Part shown: piece after piece, positions 50,321-59,059 of the stretch
Layout: the number at the start of each line of letters is the position of its first letter
Position numbering within the stretch: the first letter of the stretch is position 1
From: Clostridia bacterium
GTDB lineage: Bacteria; Bacillota; Clostridia; Oscillospirales; Acutalibacteraceae
Direction: 5' to 3'
DNA: 64,000 bases
Assembly: GCA_017435665.1 (NCBI GenBank)
Contig: JAFSEP010000044.1
Span: forward strand, 1-64,000
The notes under the pieces: generated by a model
Told to the model about the DNA's origin: nothing
Database searches by the model: none
What the model saw: only the letters and a program-made list of their open reading frames with translations
Translations under genes and position numbers: made by a program

Positions 50321-50347
50321 CTATATCACATCACTCCGTGTTGTCAA
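50320..50347 (-). promoter_or_regulatory. Promoter of micropeptide A
   Basis: Minus-strand TTGACA (50342-50347), 16-nt spacer, TATAGA (50320-50325). Confidence 0.6.
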
Positions 50348-50391
50348 TGCAAACTGACAAATGTTTACATATATTTAAAATACAGGCTTTG

Positions 50392-50442
50392 CCGTAATAA
50401 AAACTAATCGGGATACTGTCGTCAGACAATATCCCGAATTTT
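50392..50442 (-). terminator. Terminator of micropeptides C and B
   Basis: On the minus strand TCGGGATA(t)TGTC-tga-(c)GACA(g)TATCCCGA, then TTAGTTTTTATT. Confidence 0.8.
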
Positions 50443-50454
50443 CGTTTGTTCTGA

Positions 50455-50550
50455 TTATGCGCCGAAGAAACGCTTGGCAATTCTTTCAATGAAGCTGCCG
50501 AACAGTTCGATGAACATTTCGTAATAATAAAGTATTGTATCCCAAGACAT
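50455..50550 (-). CDS. 31-residue amphipathic micropeptide B
   Basis: A 31-codon frame with AAAGGAAA about 8 nt before the ATG. The peptide (SWDTILYYYEMFIELFGSF then IERIAKRFFGA) is aromatic and amphipathic with a basic C-terminal half. It lies 27 nt after micropeptide C and before a shared terminator, so C and B form a two-gene operon. No homology to known toxins can be claimed without a search. Confidence 0.6.
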   Translation of the reverse strand: MSWDTILYYYEMFIELFGSFIERIAKRFFGA

Positions 50551-50577
50551 AATATTATTTCCTTTCAGTAACGCTTA

Positions 50578-50700
50578 TTAGCCATTCTGACCGTAGTCAG
50601 AGTCAAAATCTTTGCCGCCGAGAACAAATGCGAGCCAAGCCATGAGTCTGTTCATTGATTCAACAAATAAATTCCAAAGACCGAGGATATCGATTTCCAT
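50578..50700 (-). CDS. 40-residue amphipathic micropeptide C
   Basis: A 40-codon frame with AAAGGAGAG 7 nt before the ATG and a near-perfect promoter at 50754-50782. The peptide has a hydrophobic, Trp/Phe/Met-rich helix (LGLWNLFVESMNRLMAWLAF), a Gly-Gly turn and an acidic polar end (KDFDSDYGQNG). First gene of the C-B operon. It resembles A, B and the 13281 peptide in plan but not in exact sequence. Confidence 0.68.
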   Translation of the reverse strand: MEIDILGLWNLFVESMNRLMAWLAFVLGGKDFDSDYGQNG

Positions 50701-50753
50701 AGTGTTACTCTCCTTTCAAAAATTGATCAACACTGACCTTTAAATACACAGAC

Positions 50754-50782
50754 ATTATACACTTTTTCACCCTCACAGTCAA
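50754..50782 (-). promoter_or_regulatory. Strong promoter of the C-B micropeptide operon
   Basis: Minus-strand TTGACT (50777-50782), 17-nt spacer, TATAAT (50754-50759), 54 nt before the start codon. The rest of the gap to birA (50783-50996) shows nothing else. Confidence 0.8.
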
Positions 50783-50996
50783 TATATTTCAAAAATAGAG
50801 TAAAAATTGGTCGTTTTTACCAAAAGGCATATATAGCTTTTGGTTGTTTTGACTAAAGGCTTGTGAGCAACGGAAACTATGACACAAAATATAGCTTTCC
50901 GTCGGGACGCAATCGGCGTTGCAGCGTTTCTTAGGATGTTGATTTTTCGCATTTAGTGTGATATGATTTTTATAAATCAGAACCGGGAGACAATAT

Positions 50997-51713
50997 ATGA
51001 CAAACGATAAAATTTCCGTCCTGCATTTTCCCGTGCTGGACTCCACAAACCGATTTGCTCTTGAAATCAAGGATTTCTCTCACCTGACAACCGTTGTTGC
51101 AGACAGGCAGACGGCAGGCAGAGGAAGAATGGGCAGGAGCTTCTTTTCCCCTGAAAGCGGACTGTATATGTCAGTTATTCTGCAGCCCGAAAAAATCAAA
51201 TGTCCCCTTTCTCTTTGCACCCCCGGGGCGGCACTTGCTGTCAGGCAGGCACTTGAAAACGAGGGTATACGGGGAATAAAAATCAAATGGGTAAACGACC
51301 TTCTCCTTAACGGCAAAAAGGTCTGCGGCATACTCACCCAGTCACAGACTGAAAACGGAAAAATCAGCAAAATTGTTATCGGCATAGGTATAAATCTCTG
51401 CAAGGGGGAATATGATTTTCCCGAGGATATAAAAGACAGAGCCGATTGGATCGGTTTTCACGGTGACAAGCTAAATCTTGCGAAAAATATTGCAGCTGAG
51501 CTTAACAGATATATATGCTCGGATAATTCGGATATATGCACAGAGTATAACTCTTATCTTGCTTACATCGGTGAAAGCACAACTGTTACCGACTATGCAG
51601 ACAACAACAGGAAGGTCAGCGGCACCGTGCTGGGAGCAGACGAAAACTGTTTCCTTAAAATAAAAACCGAGGACGGAAACGAGCGTCTTATTTCATCAGG
51701 CGAAATAGGCTGA
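50997..51713 (+). CDS. birA: Biotin--[acetyl-CoA-carboxylase] ligase (no DNA-binding domain)
   Basis: A 238-residue biotin protein ligase: LDSTNRFAL, the biotinyl-AMP loop AGRGRMGRSFFSP near residue 40, KWVNDLLLNGKKVCGILTQ near 100 and IGIGINL near 128, then a C-terminal SH3-like part. It lacks the N-terminal helix-turn-helix, so it is a class I enzyme that biotinylates carboxylases without repressing transcription. The ribosome site is GGGAG. Transcribed alone. Confidence 0.94.
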   Translation: MTNDKISVLHFPVLDSTNRFALEIKDFSHLTTVVADRQTAGRGRMGRSFFSPESGLYMSVILQPEKIKCPLSLCTPGAALAVRQALENEGIRGIKIKWVNDLLLNGKKVCGILTQSQTENGKISKIVIGIGINLCKGEYDFPEDIKDRADWIGFHGDKLNLAKNIAAELNRYICSDNSDICTEYNSYLAYIGESTTVTDYADNNRKVSGTVLGADENCFLKIKTEDGNERLISSGEIG

Positions 51714-51733
51714 TTTCTTAAAATATGCAAAAG

Positions 51734-51768
51734 CGCAATCATCCCTTGTAAAAGTGATTGCGTTTTCG
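51734..51768 (+). terminator. Terminator of birA
   Basis: CGCAATCA (51734-51741) pairs with TGATTGCG (51755-51762), then TTTTCGTTTT. Confidence 0.8.
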
Positions 51769-51777
51769 TTTTATTAA

Positions 51778-51806
51778 TTGACAAATTATTACAACGGTTG
51801 TATAAT
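51778..51806 (+). promoter_or_regulatory. Consensus promoter of the second GPH symporter
   Basis: TTGACA (51778-51783), 17-nt spacer, TATAAT (51801-51806). Confidence 0.88.
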
Positions 51807-51843
51807 TATTACATTATATTCGTATATGGAGGAAATTTCAGGA

Positions 51844-53280
51844 ATGCTTAAAAAAATCAAAAACTATCTTATGCCAATGGGGCCTGAATATGTAACAGCT
51901 CCCGTTGAAAGAATGAGCTATTGGAGCTACTTTATCGGCCAGAACGTCTTTTACACTCTGGTTGCTACATATCTTTCAACCTATATGATGTCAATCGGCG
52001 TTGACGTTAAAAAATCAGCAGCGGTTATGCTTGCTGTTAAAATCTGGGACGCTGTCAACGATCCCCTCTTCGGCGTTATCTTCGATAAGGTTAAGTTCAA
52101 AAACGGTAAATGTCTTCCCTGGCTGAAGATATCTCTCTTCCTTATCCCCGCCGCAACAATTCTTATGTTCGTCATCCCCGGTGCGGCAACGGAAACAATC
52201 AAGCTTGTATGGTTCGCAGTCGCATACCTGTTATGGGATACCTTCTATACCTTCTGCGACGTTCCCATTTACAGTATGATCACCACCATGACACCTAACC
52301 TTGATGAGCGTAACGCTATTATGCCCATAGGCAGAATGATGGGCGGCGTGGGCTCAGCTATCACAACTCTTATCTTCCCCGTTCTCAGCCAGAGTGCAGG
52401 CGTAAGCTTCGGCTGGATTGCAATAATCCTTTCACTTCTCGGTCTTCTCTTTATGGCTCCTATCTGTATAAAGGGCAAGGAAAGAAACTATAACGTTGAG
52501 CTTCAGGAGGAATCCTTCTCACTTCTCAACTCATTCAAGTATCTCATTTCAAATAAGTATCTTCTTATTTACTACACCGCATACTTCTTCTCATCAGCCG
52601 CCAACACATCAGCCGCAGTTCAGATGTTCGTAGGCTTCTACCTCTTCGGCACAGCTAACTTCGTAACTATCGTAGGTGCTCTCGGTGTTGTTCCGGCTAT
52701 CATCTCCGCACTTCTTGTTCCCGCACTTACAAAGAGGTGTGACAAGTTCAAGCTTCTTGTATGGAGCAACATTGTAAATGCAGTTCTCGGTTATGTAATG
52801 TTCTTTATGGGCTGGGAAAATGCAACACTCATTATTATCCTTATGATTATCCGTTCCATCTTTGCAAACTGCGCAGGTATGCTCGGCTTTATGTTCACTC
52901 CCGACTGTGCAGAATACGGTCAGTACAAGACAGGTATCGATGCAAAGGGTATCACCTTCTCAATCCAGACCTTCTCAGCAAAGATCACAGGCGCTGTTTC
53001 AACATCTCTCGGTATGTTCGCTCTCGGTCTTTTCGGTTGGATAGAGGTTCAGGCAGAAAGCTTCGAGGAGCTTGCAAGACTCAACATCACTCAGCCCGAC
53101 AGTGCTATGACAGGTCTCTGGGTAACATTTATGCTCATTCCTTCAATCGGTATGACGATCAGCGGTATACTTTATATGTTCTATAAGCTCAACGACAAGG
53201 ACGTTCAGATTATGGCAAAGTGTAACGCAGGCGAAATCACAAGGGAAGAAGCAGAACAGCAGCTTTCAAGAAAGTATTGA
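51844..53280 (+). CDS. GPH-family sugar:cation symporter
   Basis: A 478-residue MFS transporter of the glycoside-pentoside-hexuronide type with 12 predicted helices. Family blocks: YFIGQNVFYTLVATYLSTYMMSIGV, KIWDAVNDPLFGVIFDKVKFKNGKCLPWLKIS after helix 2, and DCAEYGQYKTGIDAKGITFSIQTF in the second half. It usually brings a glycoside in with Na+ or H+. I chose the ATG at 51844 with GGAGG 11 nt upstream over the frame start at 51778, which is inside the promoter. It lacks the coiled-coil tail of the homologue at 13616. Confidence 0.93.
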   Translation: MLKKIKNYLMPMGPEYVTAPVERMSYWSYFIGQNVFYTLVATYLSTYMMSIGVDVKKSAAVMLAVKIWDAVNDPLFGVIFDKVKFKNGKCLPWLKISLFLIPAATILMFVIPGAATETIKLVWFAVAYLLWDTFYTFCDVPIYSMITTMTPNLDERNAIMPIGRMMGGVGSAITTLIFPVLSQSAGVSFGWIAIILSLLGLLFMAPICIKGKERNYNVELQEESFSLLNSFKYLISNKYLLIYYTAYFFSSAANTSAAVQMFVGFYLFGTANFVTIVGALGVVPAIISALLVPALTKRCDKFKLLVWSNIVNAVLGYVMFFMGWENATLIIILMIIRSIFANCAGMLGFMFTPDCAEYGQYKTGIDAKGITFSIQTFSAKITGAVSTSLGMFALGLFGWIEVQAESFEELARLNITQPDSAMTGLWVTFMLIPSIGMTISGILYMFYKLNDKDVQIMAKCNAGEITREEAEQQLSRKY

Positions 53281-53299
53281 TAAATACAACACGGCAATC

Positions 53300-53330
53300 A
53301 AGGCGGCAGGAAATCTGCCGCCTTCTTGTT
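53300..53330 (+). terminator. Terminator of the second symporter gene
   Basis: AAGGCGGCAG (53300-53309) pairs with CTGCCGCCTT (53315-53324), then CTTGTTTTG. Confidence 0.85.
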
Positions 53331-53413
53331 TTGCCCTGCTTTACCCCTATTCTACGAATCATAGGTTGAAAAAACATATGTGATATGCTATCATTTTTAC
53401 GGAGGTGAAAATA

Positions 53414-54250
53414 ATGGATATCAAAAAAATCGGCTTGTTCATAAAAGAGCAACGCAACATACAAAACATGACGCAAAAAGACTTAGCCGAAAAAATCGGC
53501 TGTACCGATAAAGCAATTTCCCGTTGGGAAACAGGAAAAGGATTGCCCGATATGTCTTTCATCGTGCCGCTGTCTGAGACACTTTGTGTTTCGGTAAACG
53601 AGCTTCTTGCAGGCGAAAGCTTTGTTGCCGATATCGGTCTTGAAAAAGAAAAGGACAACCCTGTCAGTTCCGTCAGTGAGATCGTTAAAAAAACTGATGA
53701 AACACTTATAACCGTTATGACAGATACTGCAAGCAAAACCAAAAGCACAACTATAAAAGAGATACTTTTTGGCTTCCTGACTTCTTCATTTGTCTGGCTT
53801 TCTGCTTTCCTCTTTTCAGGCAGAATTGCTTTTGGAGACGTATTGGAATTCTGGGACACAGGTCTGATTGTTTTTGCTTTTCCTCTTTTCTTCTGTTTGT
53901 CGTGTATTGCTGTTGGTATATATTCTTCAAAAACATCAAAAGACATATATTTCAAGGCCTCATTACTGTTTTTGTCCGTTCCGTTTGTATCGTTTGTTAT
54001 CTATTTAATTTTTTCGGTTATAGATCTATTCTTCTCTATTCCGTATTCTGAGCTTTCAAATTCTCTGGCTACGATTGTCGGCATTTCACATATGCCGGTT
54101 GCTGCTGTTCTAAGCGGTATTTACGATTATATATATCCATTTCATTTATCTGAAATCACAGAAACTGCTGCTTATTCGTCTGTTCTGCTGATTCCTGCTG
54201 TTGTGGGGTTGGTTATTTCAATCAGAATATATAAAAAAAGTAAAGTTTAA
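53414..54250 (+). CDS. XRE-family regulator with membrane domain
   Basis: A 278-residue protein: an N-terminal Cro/CI helix-turn-helix (residues 3-62, IKEQRNIQNMTQKDLAEKIGCTDKAISRWETGKGLPDMSFIVPLSETLCVSVNELLAGE), a charged linker, then about four membrane helices. This plan is common in Clostridia; the membrane part may sense an envelope signal. The start at 53414 has GGAGGTG 6 nt upstream; a GTG at 53405 overlaps that site. AT-rich codons unlike the symporter before it. Confidence 0.87.
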   Translation: MDIKKIGLFIKEQRNIQNMTQKDLAEKIGCTDKAISRWETGKGLPDMSFIVPLSETLCVSVNELLAGESFVADIGLEKEKDNPVSSVSEIVKKTDETLITVMTDTASKTKSTTIKEILFGFLTSSFVWLSAFLFSGRIAFGDVLEFWDTGLIVFAFPLFFCLSCIAVGIYSSKTSKDIYFKASLLFLSVPFVSFVIYLIFSVIDLFFSIPYSELSNSLATIVGISHMPVAAVLSGIYDYIYPFHLSEITETAAYSSVLLIPAVVGLVISIRIYKKSKV

Positions 54251-54265
54251 GCTTTATTGCACACA

Positions 54266-54296
54266 AAAAAATCCGCACAGCACGTGCGGATTTTCT
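54266..54296. terminator. Bidirectional terminator between XRE and panE-like genes
   Basis: AAATCCGCAC and GTGCGGATTT around AGCAC, A-rich before and T-rich after. Confidence 0.85.
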
Positions 54297-54304
54297 ATGT
54301 AACT

Positions 54305-55315
54305 TTATATTCCTTCAAACAGCTTCACATTCTCGAAATCAGGCTTCAGCTCGCCCTTTTCCATCTTATGAACAATCTCTACAACCTTATCGTTATAGGG
54401 TGTCTTTACGCCGTATTTTCTGCCGTAAACACCAACAACACCGTTAATGAAGTCAACCTCTGTCAGCTTGCCGTTTTCGATATCCTGAAGCATACTTGCC
54501 TTGAGAAGCTTGTGCTTCTTGATTGCCACAGGTACTATCATAAAGCCGAATTTCTTTTTGAGCGCACCCTTATAATCAAAGAGGGCTGAGATGTTCTTGC
54601 CCTGAACGGGAGCAATTGTTATATTTGCTGCCTTTGCAACGTCAATGCATTCCTTGATAATCATCTGAACGCAGGCTCTTGAATCCTTTCTCTGGGCTGC
54701 ATCGCCGAAGGTGCCGCCTGTTACAACAGACATACCGCTGAATGCTGAATTGATAAGAAGCTTTGCCCAACGTGTGCCGATAAAGTTTTCTTCAACCACA
54801 ACGGGACACATAAGCTCAAGCAGAGCCTTTACCTCGTCAAATCTCGGATCCTTCTTTTGGCTGAAGCTGCCGAGATTAAATGAGAGAGAATCAGGTGAGC
54901 TTGTAAGCTCAACAACGCCCGGCTCAAGTAAGGTTGCTCCCCATTCAACAGCACAGCCGAGAGTTCTGTCTTCACCTACAACCTCCGAAACGGAAAGCTC
55001 GGGGATACCGTTCTGCATTGTGCAGACAAGGCAACCGTCATTCATAAAGGGAAGAAGTCCCTTGAGCACCTCTACATTATAAAGCTGCTTTGTCATAAGG
55101 ATAATAAGGTCATACTTTTCTGTCATTTCATCAGGGGTAAGTGCTGTTACGGGAACGGTCATATCAACTGTTCCGACAACCTTAGCACCCTTTGTTTTAA
55201 GTGCTTCAACGTGAGCCTTATTTCTGTTTATAAGGTCAATCTGTCCGCCGTTTTTAGTTATGTAGGCACCAAGTACTGTTCCTAAGGAGCCTGCACCGTA
55301 AATACACGCTTTCAT
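54305..55315 (-). CDS. Ketopantoate reductase family protein (PanE/ApbA-like)
   Basis: A 336-residue NADPH-dependent reductase-like protein. The Rossmann motif YGAGSLGTVLGAYI near residue 6, the MTKQLYN block with the conserved Lys near residue 78, QNGIPE near 102 and the C-terminal domain (KLLINSAFSGMSVVTGGTFGD, with SMLQDIENGKLTEVDFINGVV) fit 2-dehydropantoate 2-reductase, an enzyme of pantothenate synthesis. No other pantothenate genes are adjacent, so another 2-oxo acid substrate is possible. It follows sfsA by 35 nt on the same strand. Confidence 0.85.
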   Translation of the reverse strand: MKACIYGAGSLGTVLGAYITKNGGQIDLINRNKAHVEALKTKGAKVVGTVDMTVPVTALTPDEMTEKYDLIILMTKQLYNVEVLKGLLPFMNDGCLVCTMQNGIPELSVSEVVGEDRTLGCAVEWGATLLEPGVVELTSSPDSLSFNLGSFSQKKDPRFDEVKALLELMCPVVVEENFIGTRWAKLLINSAFSGMSVVTGGTFGDAAQRKDSRACVQMIIKECIDVAKAANITIAPVQGKNISALFDYKGALKKKFGFMIVPVAIKKHKLLKASMLQDIENGKLTEVDFINGVVGVYGRKYGVKTPYNDKVVEIVHKMEKGELKPDFENVKLFEGI

Positions 55316-55350
55316 ATGTATGTCTCCTTTGAATTTTATTTACCTGCTAA

Positions 55351-56052
55351 TTATATCATAATTTGTTCCGTTGTCAACCTTTTGTCAATCCTGAGGCTGT
55401 CAGGTGTCACAATGCAGTCAACAACCGCAATTTCCACACCCTTATTCTTTGCTTCCCTCAGGGCATCCCCAAACTCTTTGTGCCTTTCATCGTTGGGTCG
55501 AAAGCTGTAAATACCCTTCATCTGTATCACAAACAGCACATATGCCTCGTATCCGTCCTTCAGGCATCCCGTCAGCTCCTTCAGATGCTTTATACCTCTT
55601 TGAGTGGGTGCATCGGGAAAGCTTGCAATGCCCTCGTTTTCCAGCGTTACGCCTTTCACCTCAAGAAAGGCTTTTCTTTTTCCGTCCTCTATATAGAAAT
55701 CAAACCTTGAATTGCCGTATTTCACTTCACGGCGTATAACTGCATTTTCAGAAAACAGCTCACCCTTTCTCAGCCATTCCTCTGCTACGTCATTAGGTAT
55801 CTGTGAATCCATATTTACCAGAACAACGCCTCTTTCCGTTTTCTTTTCAACGGCTATCAGGTCGTATTTTGTTTTTCTCTGAGGATTATCGGAAACGCTG
55901 AGAAAAACTCTGCTGCCTTCAACAAGAAGCTCTCCGCATCTGCCTGTGTTTTTTACGTGAACGGTTTCTGTGTTCCCTTCAATCTCCACCCTTGCGATAA
56001 AACGATTGGGTCTTGATATGAATTTGCCTTCTGCTGTTTCTCTGTATTTCAT
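55351..56052 (-). CDS. sfsA: Sugar fermentation stimulation protein SfsA
   Basis: A 233-residue protein with FISRPNRFIARVEI at the start, the NTGRCGELL block near residue 35, RFDFYIEDGKRKAFLEVKGVTL near 118 and PDAPTQRGIKHLKEL near 150: the SfsA nuclease-like fold with a PD-(D/E)xK-type core. Biological role is unsettled in the family. I chose the ATG at 56052, with AAAGGAG 7 nt upstream; the longer frame runs through the GC-rich repeat upstream. Confidence 0.93.
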   Translation of the reverse strand: MKYRETAEGKFISRPNRFIARVEIEGNTETVHVKNTGRCGELLVEGSRVFLSVSDNPQRKTKYDLIAVEKKTERGVVLVNMDSQIPNDVAEEWLRKGELFSENAVIRREVKYGNSRFDFYIEDGKRKAFLEVKGVTLENEGIASFPDAPTQRGIKHLKELTGCLKDGYEAYVLFVIQMKGIYSFRPNDERHKEFGDALREAKNKGVEIAVVDCIVTPDSLRIDKRLTTEQIMI

Positions 56053-56073
56053 TTTGCTTCTCCTTTTCGGGTT

Positions 56074-56195
56074 TGTGCAGGAGGTTAGTCTGCGGTGGGG
56101 CGAGGCGGCTGTGCGCAGCACAGCCCGAGGGGGCGAAGCCCCCTCGCTTGCGGCTTCGCCGCAAGGCCTCGCCCTGCCAACCGGCCTCCTGCACA
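56074..56195. repeat. GC-rich nested hairpin element
   Basis: Outer arms TGTGCAGGAGG (56074-56084)/CCTCCTGCACA (56185-56195) and GGGCGAGGC (56098-56106)/GCCTCGCCC (56166-56174) enclose three hairpins (GGCTGTGC/GCACAGCC, GAGGGGGC/GCCCCCTC, TTGCGGC/GCCGCAA), a cruciform-like unit. GC content far above the surroundings. Confidence 0.8.
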
Positions 56196-56205
56196 GACTG
56201 CAATT

Positions 56206-56232
56206 AAACCTGACGGCAAAACCGTCAGGTTT
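56206..56232 (-). terminator. Hairpin at the end of the UPF0210 gene
   Basis: AAACCTGACGG (56206-56216) pairs with CCGTCAGGTTT (56222-56232), 4 nt after the stop; only a short T-stretch follows. Confidence 0.6.
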
Positions 56233-56236
56233 AACA

Positions 56237-57595
56237 TCAGTTTTTAAGGCTGTGCATAGGTGCAGGAATTCTGCCACCACGTGAAATGAAGTCCTCTGAT
56301 GAGAATTCGTGAACAGGCATTACGGGAGCTGAACCGAGAAGTCCTCCGAATTCAAGAAGGTCGCCCACCTTCTTGCCCACAGCAGGAATTATTCTCACTG
56401 CAGTCGTCTTTGTGTTTACAACACCTATTGCAGCTTCGTCAGCAATAATTGCAGAAATAGTGCTTGCCGATGTATCACCGGGCACGGCTATCATATCAAG
56501 ACCAACCGAGCAAACGCAGGTCATAGCCTCAAGCTTGTCAAGATGAAGCGCTCCGCACTGTGCGGCGGCAATCATACCCTCATCCTCACTGACGGGAATG
56601 AATGCGCCTGAAAGTCCGCCAACGTGGTTACTTGCCATAACGCCGCCTTTTTTGACTGCGTCATTAAGCATAGCCAGTGCGGCTGTTGTACCGTGAGTAC
56701 CGCAGACCTCAAGTCCCATTTCCTCAAGTATACGTGCTACGCTGTCACCCTTTGCAGGAGTGGGAGCAAGAGATAAATCCACAATGCCGAAGGGCACGTC
56801 AAGACGCTGAGAAGCCTCCTGAGCCACAAGCTGGCCCATACGGGTAATCTTGAAGGCTGTTTTCTTTATAGTCTCGGCAACAACGTCAAAGGGCTGTCCC
56901 TTGCAAGCCTTGAGGGCGTGATGAACAACACCGGGACCTGATACGCCCACGTTGATTACACATTCAGGCTCACCAATGCCGTGGAAAGCACCTGCCATAA
57001 AGGGGTTATCCTCAACTGCATTTGCAAAAACAACAAGCTTTGCACAGCCGAAGCCTGAGGTGTCGGCTGTCATATCTGCAGTCTGCTTTATGATTTTACC
57101 CATAAGTGCAACCGCATCCATATTTATACCCGCCTTTGTGCTTGCAACGTTAACGCTTGAGCAAACACGCTCAGTCTGCGCAAGAGCAGAGGGGATTGAA
57201 TTGATAAGATTGATATCACCCTTAGTAAAACCCTTATGTACCAAGGCTGAGAAGCCTCCGATGAAGTTAACCCCGCAGGTCTTTGCAGCTTTATCGAGAG
57301 CAATAGCAAGAGGTGTGTAATCGCTTTCTTTGCAGGATGCACCTATAAGTGAAATGGGAGTTACGGATATACGCTTGTTGACAATGGGAATGCCGAATTC
57401 CTTTTCAATCTGCTCACCCGTTTCAACAAGCCTTTCGGCTCTCTTTGTGATTTTATCATATATTTTATCTGCAACCGTATTGACACTTTCTCCGCAGCAA
57501 TCAAGAAGGGAAATACCCATTGTAATGGTACGCACGTCAAGATGCTGGTTATCAATCATATCGAGGGTTGCAATGATGTCTTGCATATTATTCAT
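56237..57595 (-). CDS. UPF0210/DUF711 (PFL-like) family protein
   Basis: A 452-residue cytoplasmic protein of the widely conserved UPF0210 family ([29 protein letters not shown] at the start, [41 protein letters not shown] and [14 protein letters not shown] further on). Structures relate it to glycyl-radical enzyme folds, but it lacks the radical Gly motif and has no proven reaction. It is 11 nt behind an ACT-domain gene, its usual genomic partner. Confidence 0.92.
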   Translation of the reverse strand: MNNMQDIIATLDMIDNQHLDVRTITMGISLLDCCGESVNTVADKIYDKITKRAERLVETGEQIEKEFGIPIVNKRISVTPISLIGASCKESDYTPLAIALDKAAKTCGVNFIGGFSALVHKGFTKGDINLINSIPSALAQTERVCSSVNVASTKAGINMDAVALMGKIIKQTADMTADTSGFGCAKLVVFANAVEDNPFMAGAFHGIGEPECVINVGVSGPGVVHHALKACKGQPFDVVAETIKKTAFKITRMGQLVAQEASQRLDVPFGIVDLSLAPTPAKGDSVARILEEMGLEVCGTHGTTAALAMLNDAVKKGGVMASNHVGGLSGAFIPVSEDEGMIAAAQCGALHLDKLEAMTCVCSVGLDMIAVPGDTSASTISAIIADEAAIGVVNTKTTAVRIIPAVGKKVGDLLEFGGLLGSAPVMPVHEFSSEDFISRGGRIPAPMHSLKN

Positions 57596-57606
57596 TTGAG
57601 CACCTC

Positions 57607-57876
57607 TCAGACTCTGTACATCAGGTCAAAAATATCTTCTCTCTGGGTACGGATAACAAGTCCCATTGTCTTGCCTAAGTCCTCTAATTCCTGAGAAATC
57701 TCTGTTACGCTCTTAGTGCTTTTTTCAAGGTCCACAAGCATTGTCATTGTGAAGTATTCCTGCATAACCGTCTGGCTGATATCAAGAATATTTACGTTGT
57801 TACCTGCAAGTGAGGTGCATACGTTTGCAATGATACCCGTTGTGTCCTTTCCTGTTACAGTGATGATAGCCTTCAA
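57607..57876 (-). CDS. ACT-domain protein (UPF0237)
   Basis: An 89-residue single ACT domain ([50 protein letters not shown]), which usually binds an amino acid or related ligand. It is always found next to UPF0210 genes in Firmicutes and is cotranscribed with one here, so it may regulate that protein. Full length for the family. Confidence 0.93.
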   Translation of the reverse strand: MKAIITVTGKDTTGIIANVCTSLAGNNVNILDISQTVMQEYFTMTMLVDLEKSTKSVTEISQELEDLGKTMGLVIRTQREDIFDLMYRV

Positions 57877-57944
57877 AGCAAATCAACTCCTTTAAAAATG
57901 TTATTACAATAATTATAAGGAATAACCGAAAAATGTCAAGCAAT

Positions 57945-57990
57945 TAACGAAAATTAAAGGACGGAAGCATTACTCATCAGGCCTCCGTCC
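57945..57990 (-). terminator. Terminator of the 57998 gene
   Basis: GGACGGAAG (57959-57967) pairs with CCTCCGTCC (57982-57990) with one mismatch; CTTTAATTTT follows on the minus strand. Confidence 0.7.
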
Positions 57991-57997
57991 GTTTCTT

Positions 57998-58996
57998 TTA
58001 TTCTGTTGTCTCCAGATCCTCCATTGAAAGGAAGGAAAGATCTATTTTCATATAGCCTCTGGGCTTTTCGAAGTAGCTGTCATCAACGGTTGATGAAATC
58101 TTGGAGAAGGAATAAATGTCAGCATTGCCGTCTTTATCCACTATATCCATTCTCACAAGGGTATCGCCGTCATAATAATAGCACTTTCTTGAACCGTCGG
58201 AATATGTGAAGTCCTCACAGTAGCAGTCCTTTGAACCTATCATAACGTTATAGGTTTCAACGCTTTCATAGTTGAAATCGTCATCAGACATAATCTTTAC
58301 GTCTGACATCTCAAGAGCCATATCCTGAGGAAGCTCACAATAGGTTCGGATCGACGGTATAACTATCCAGCCGGCCTGCAGATCCTCACGGTAAATAACC
58401 TGACAGTCCATATCCTCTACCTTTGTGTCAACGCATACGTTTCCGTTTTTGAACGCAGCAGTAACTGCATCGGGGATTTCGGGGTCATCAGTGGTGAAAA
58501 CCATAACGTAGCTTCCGCTTCCGAACAGCTTTCTGTATTTTTCCGTGCGCAGAGTTTCGGGTGTTGACGGCTTTGTGGCTGAGGTGTTTTTATCGTCGTC
58601 AGGCTTATTGTTCTTGTCGGTAGCCGTGGTTGTTTTGTCAACACGTGAAACCTCAGCACCGTAATCATAGGAGTCATCGTTTGTCTGCTGAATGTTCACA
58701 ACCGTTGTATCATTATACGGAAGTGTGCCTGTGTATTCGCCTACGGGGTATACCTCCGCATCAAGCACAACCTCGCCGTTTTCGTCTATTCTTGCACCGT
58801 AAAGATTGCCTTCCTTATCGGTTACGCCCGCATAAACCTGCTGATTCTGGTCAATTACCGCAAGATATGTTATGCCGTAGCAGTCTGTAACGGTCAGCGT
58901 CTTCTCAGAATTGCCCTTCGTTATCTTCATACAGAAAACAACCGCCGCCGCAACAAAAAGCACCATAAACACAGTCAGTTTTTTGTTGTTTCTCAT
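57998..58996 (-). CDS. Exported protein, tandem paralogue of 59060-60097
   Basis: A 332-residue protein with an N-terminal membrane segment (residues 7-23, ending VVFCMK; not a good lipobox, unlike its neighbour). Residues 34-100 repeat a pattern TVTDCYGITYLAVIDQNQQVYAGVTDKEGNLYGARIDENGE, then a Thr/Lys/Asp linker, then a beta-rich domain from about 150 (EKYRKLFGSGSYVMVFTTDD) ending with SSTVDDSYFEKPRGYMKIDLSFL. Roughly half of the residues match the upstream protein, so they arose by tandem duplication. A LolA-like lipid-binding fold is possible; function unknown. Confidence 0.75.
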   Translation of the reverse strand: MRNNKKLTVFMVLFVAAAVVFCMKITKGNSEKTLTVTDCYGITYLAVIDQNQQVYAGVTDKEGNLYGARIDENGEVVLDAEVYPVGEYTGTLPYNDTTVVNIQQTNDDSYDYGAEVSRVDKTTTATDKNNKPDDDKNTSATKPSTPETLRTEKYRKLFGSGSYVMVFTTDDPEIPDAVTAAFKNGNVCVDTKVEDMDCQVIYREDLQAGWIVIPSIRTYCELPQDMALEMSDVKIMSDDDFNYESVETYNVMIGSKDCYCEDFTYSDGSRKCYYYDGDTLVRMDIVDKDGNADIYSFSKISSTVDDSYFEKPRGYMKIDLSFLSMEDLETTE

Positions 58997-59059
58997 AGTT
59001 TTACCTCCAAGCCGCAGATAATGAGCTGTCTTTTCCGCAGCTTTGTGTACTCCTCTGTT

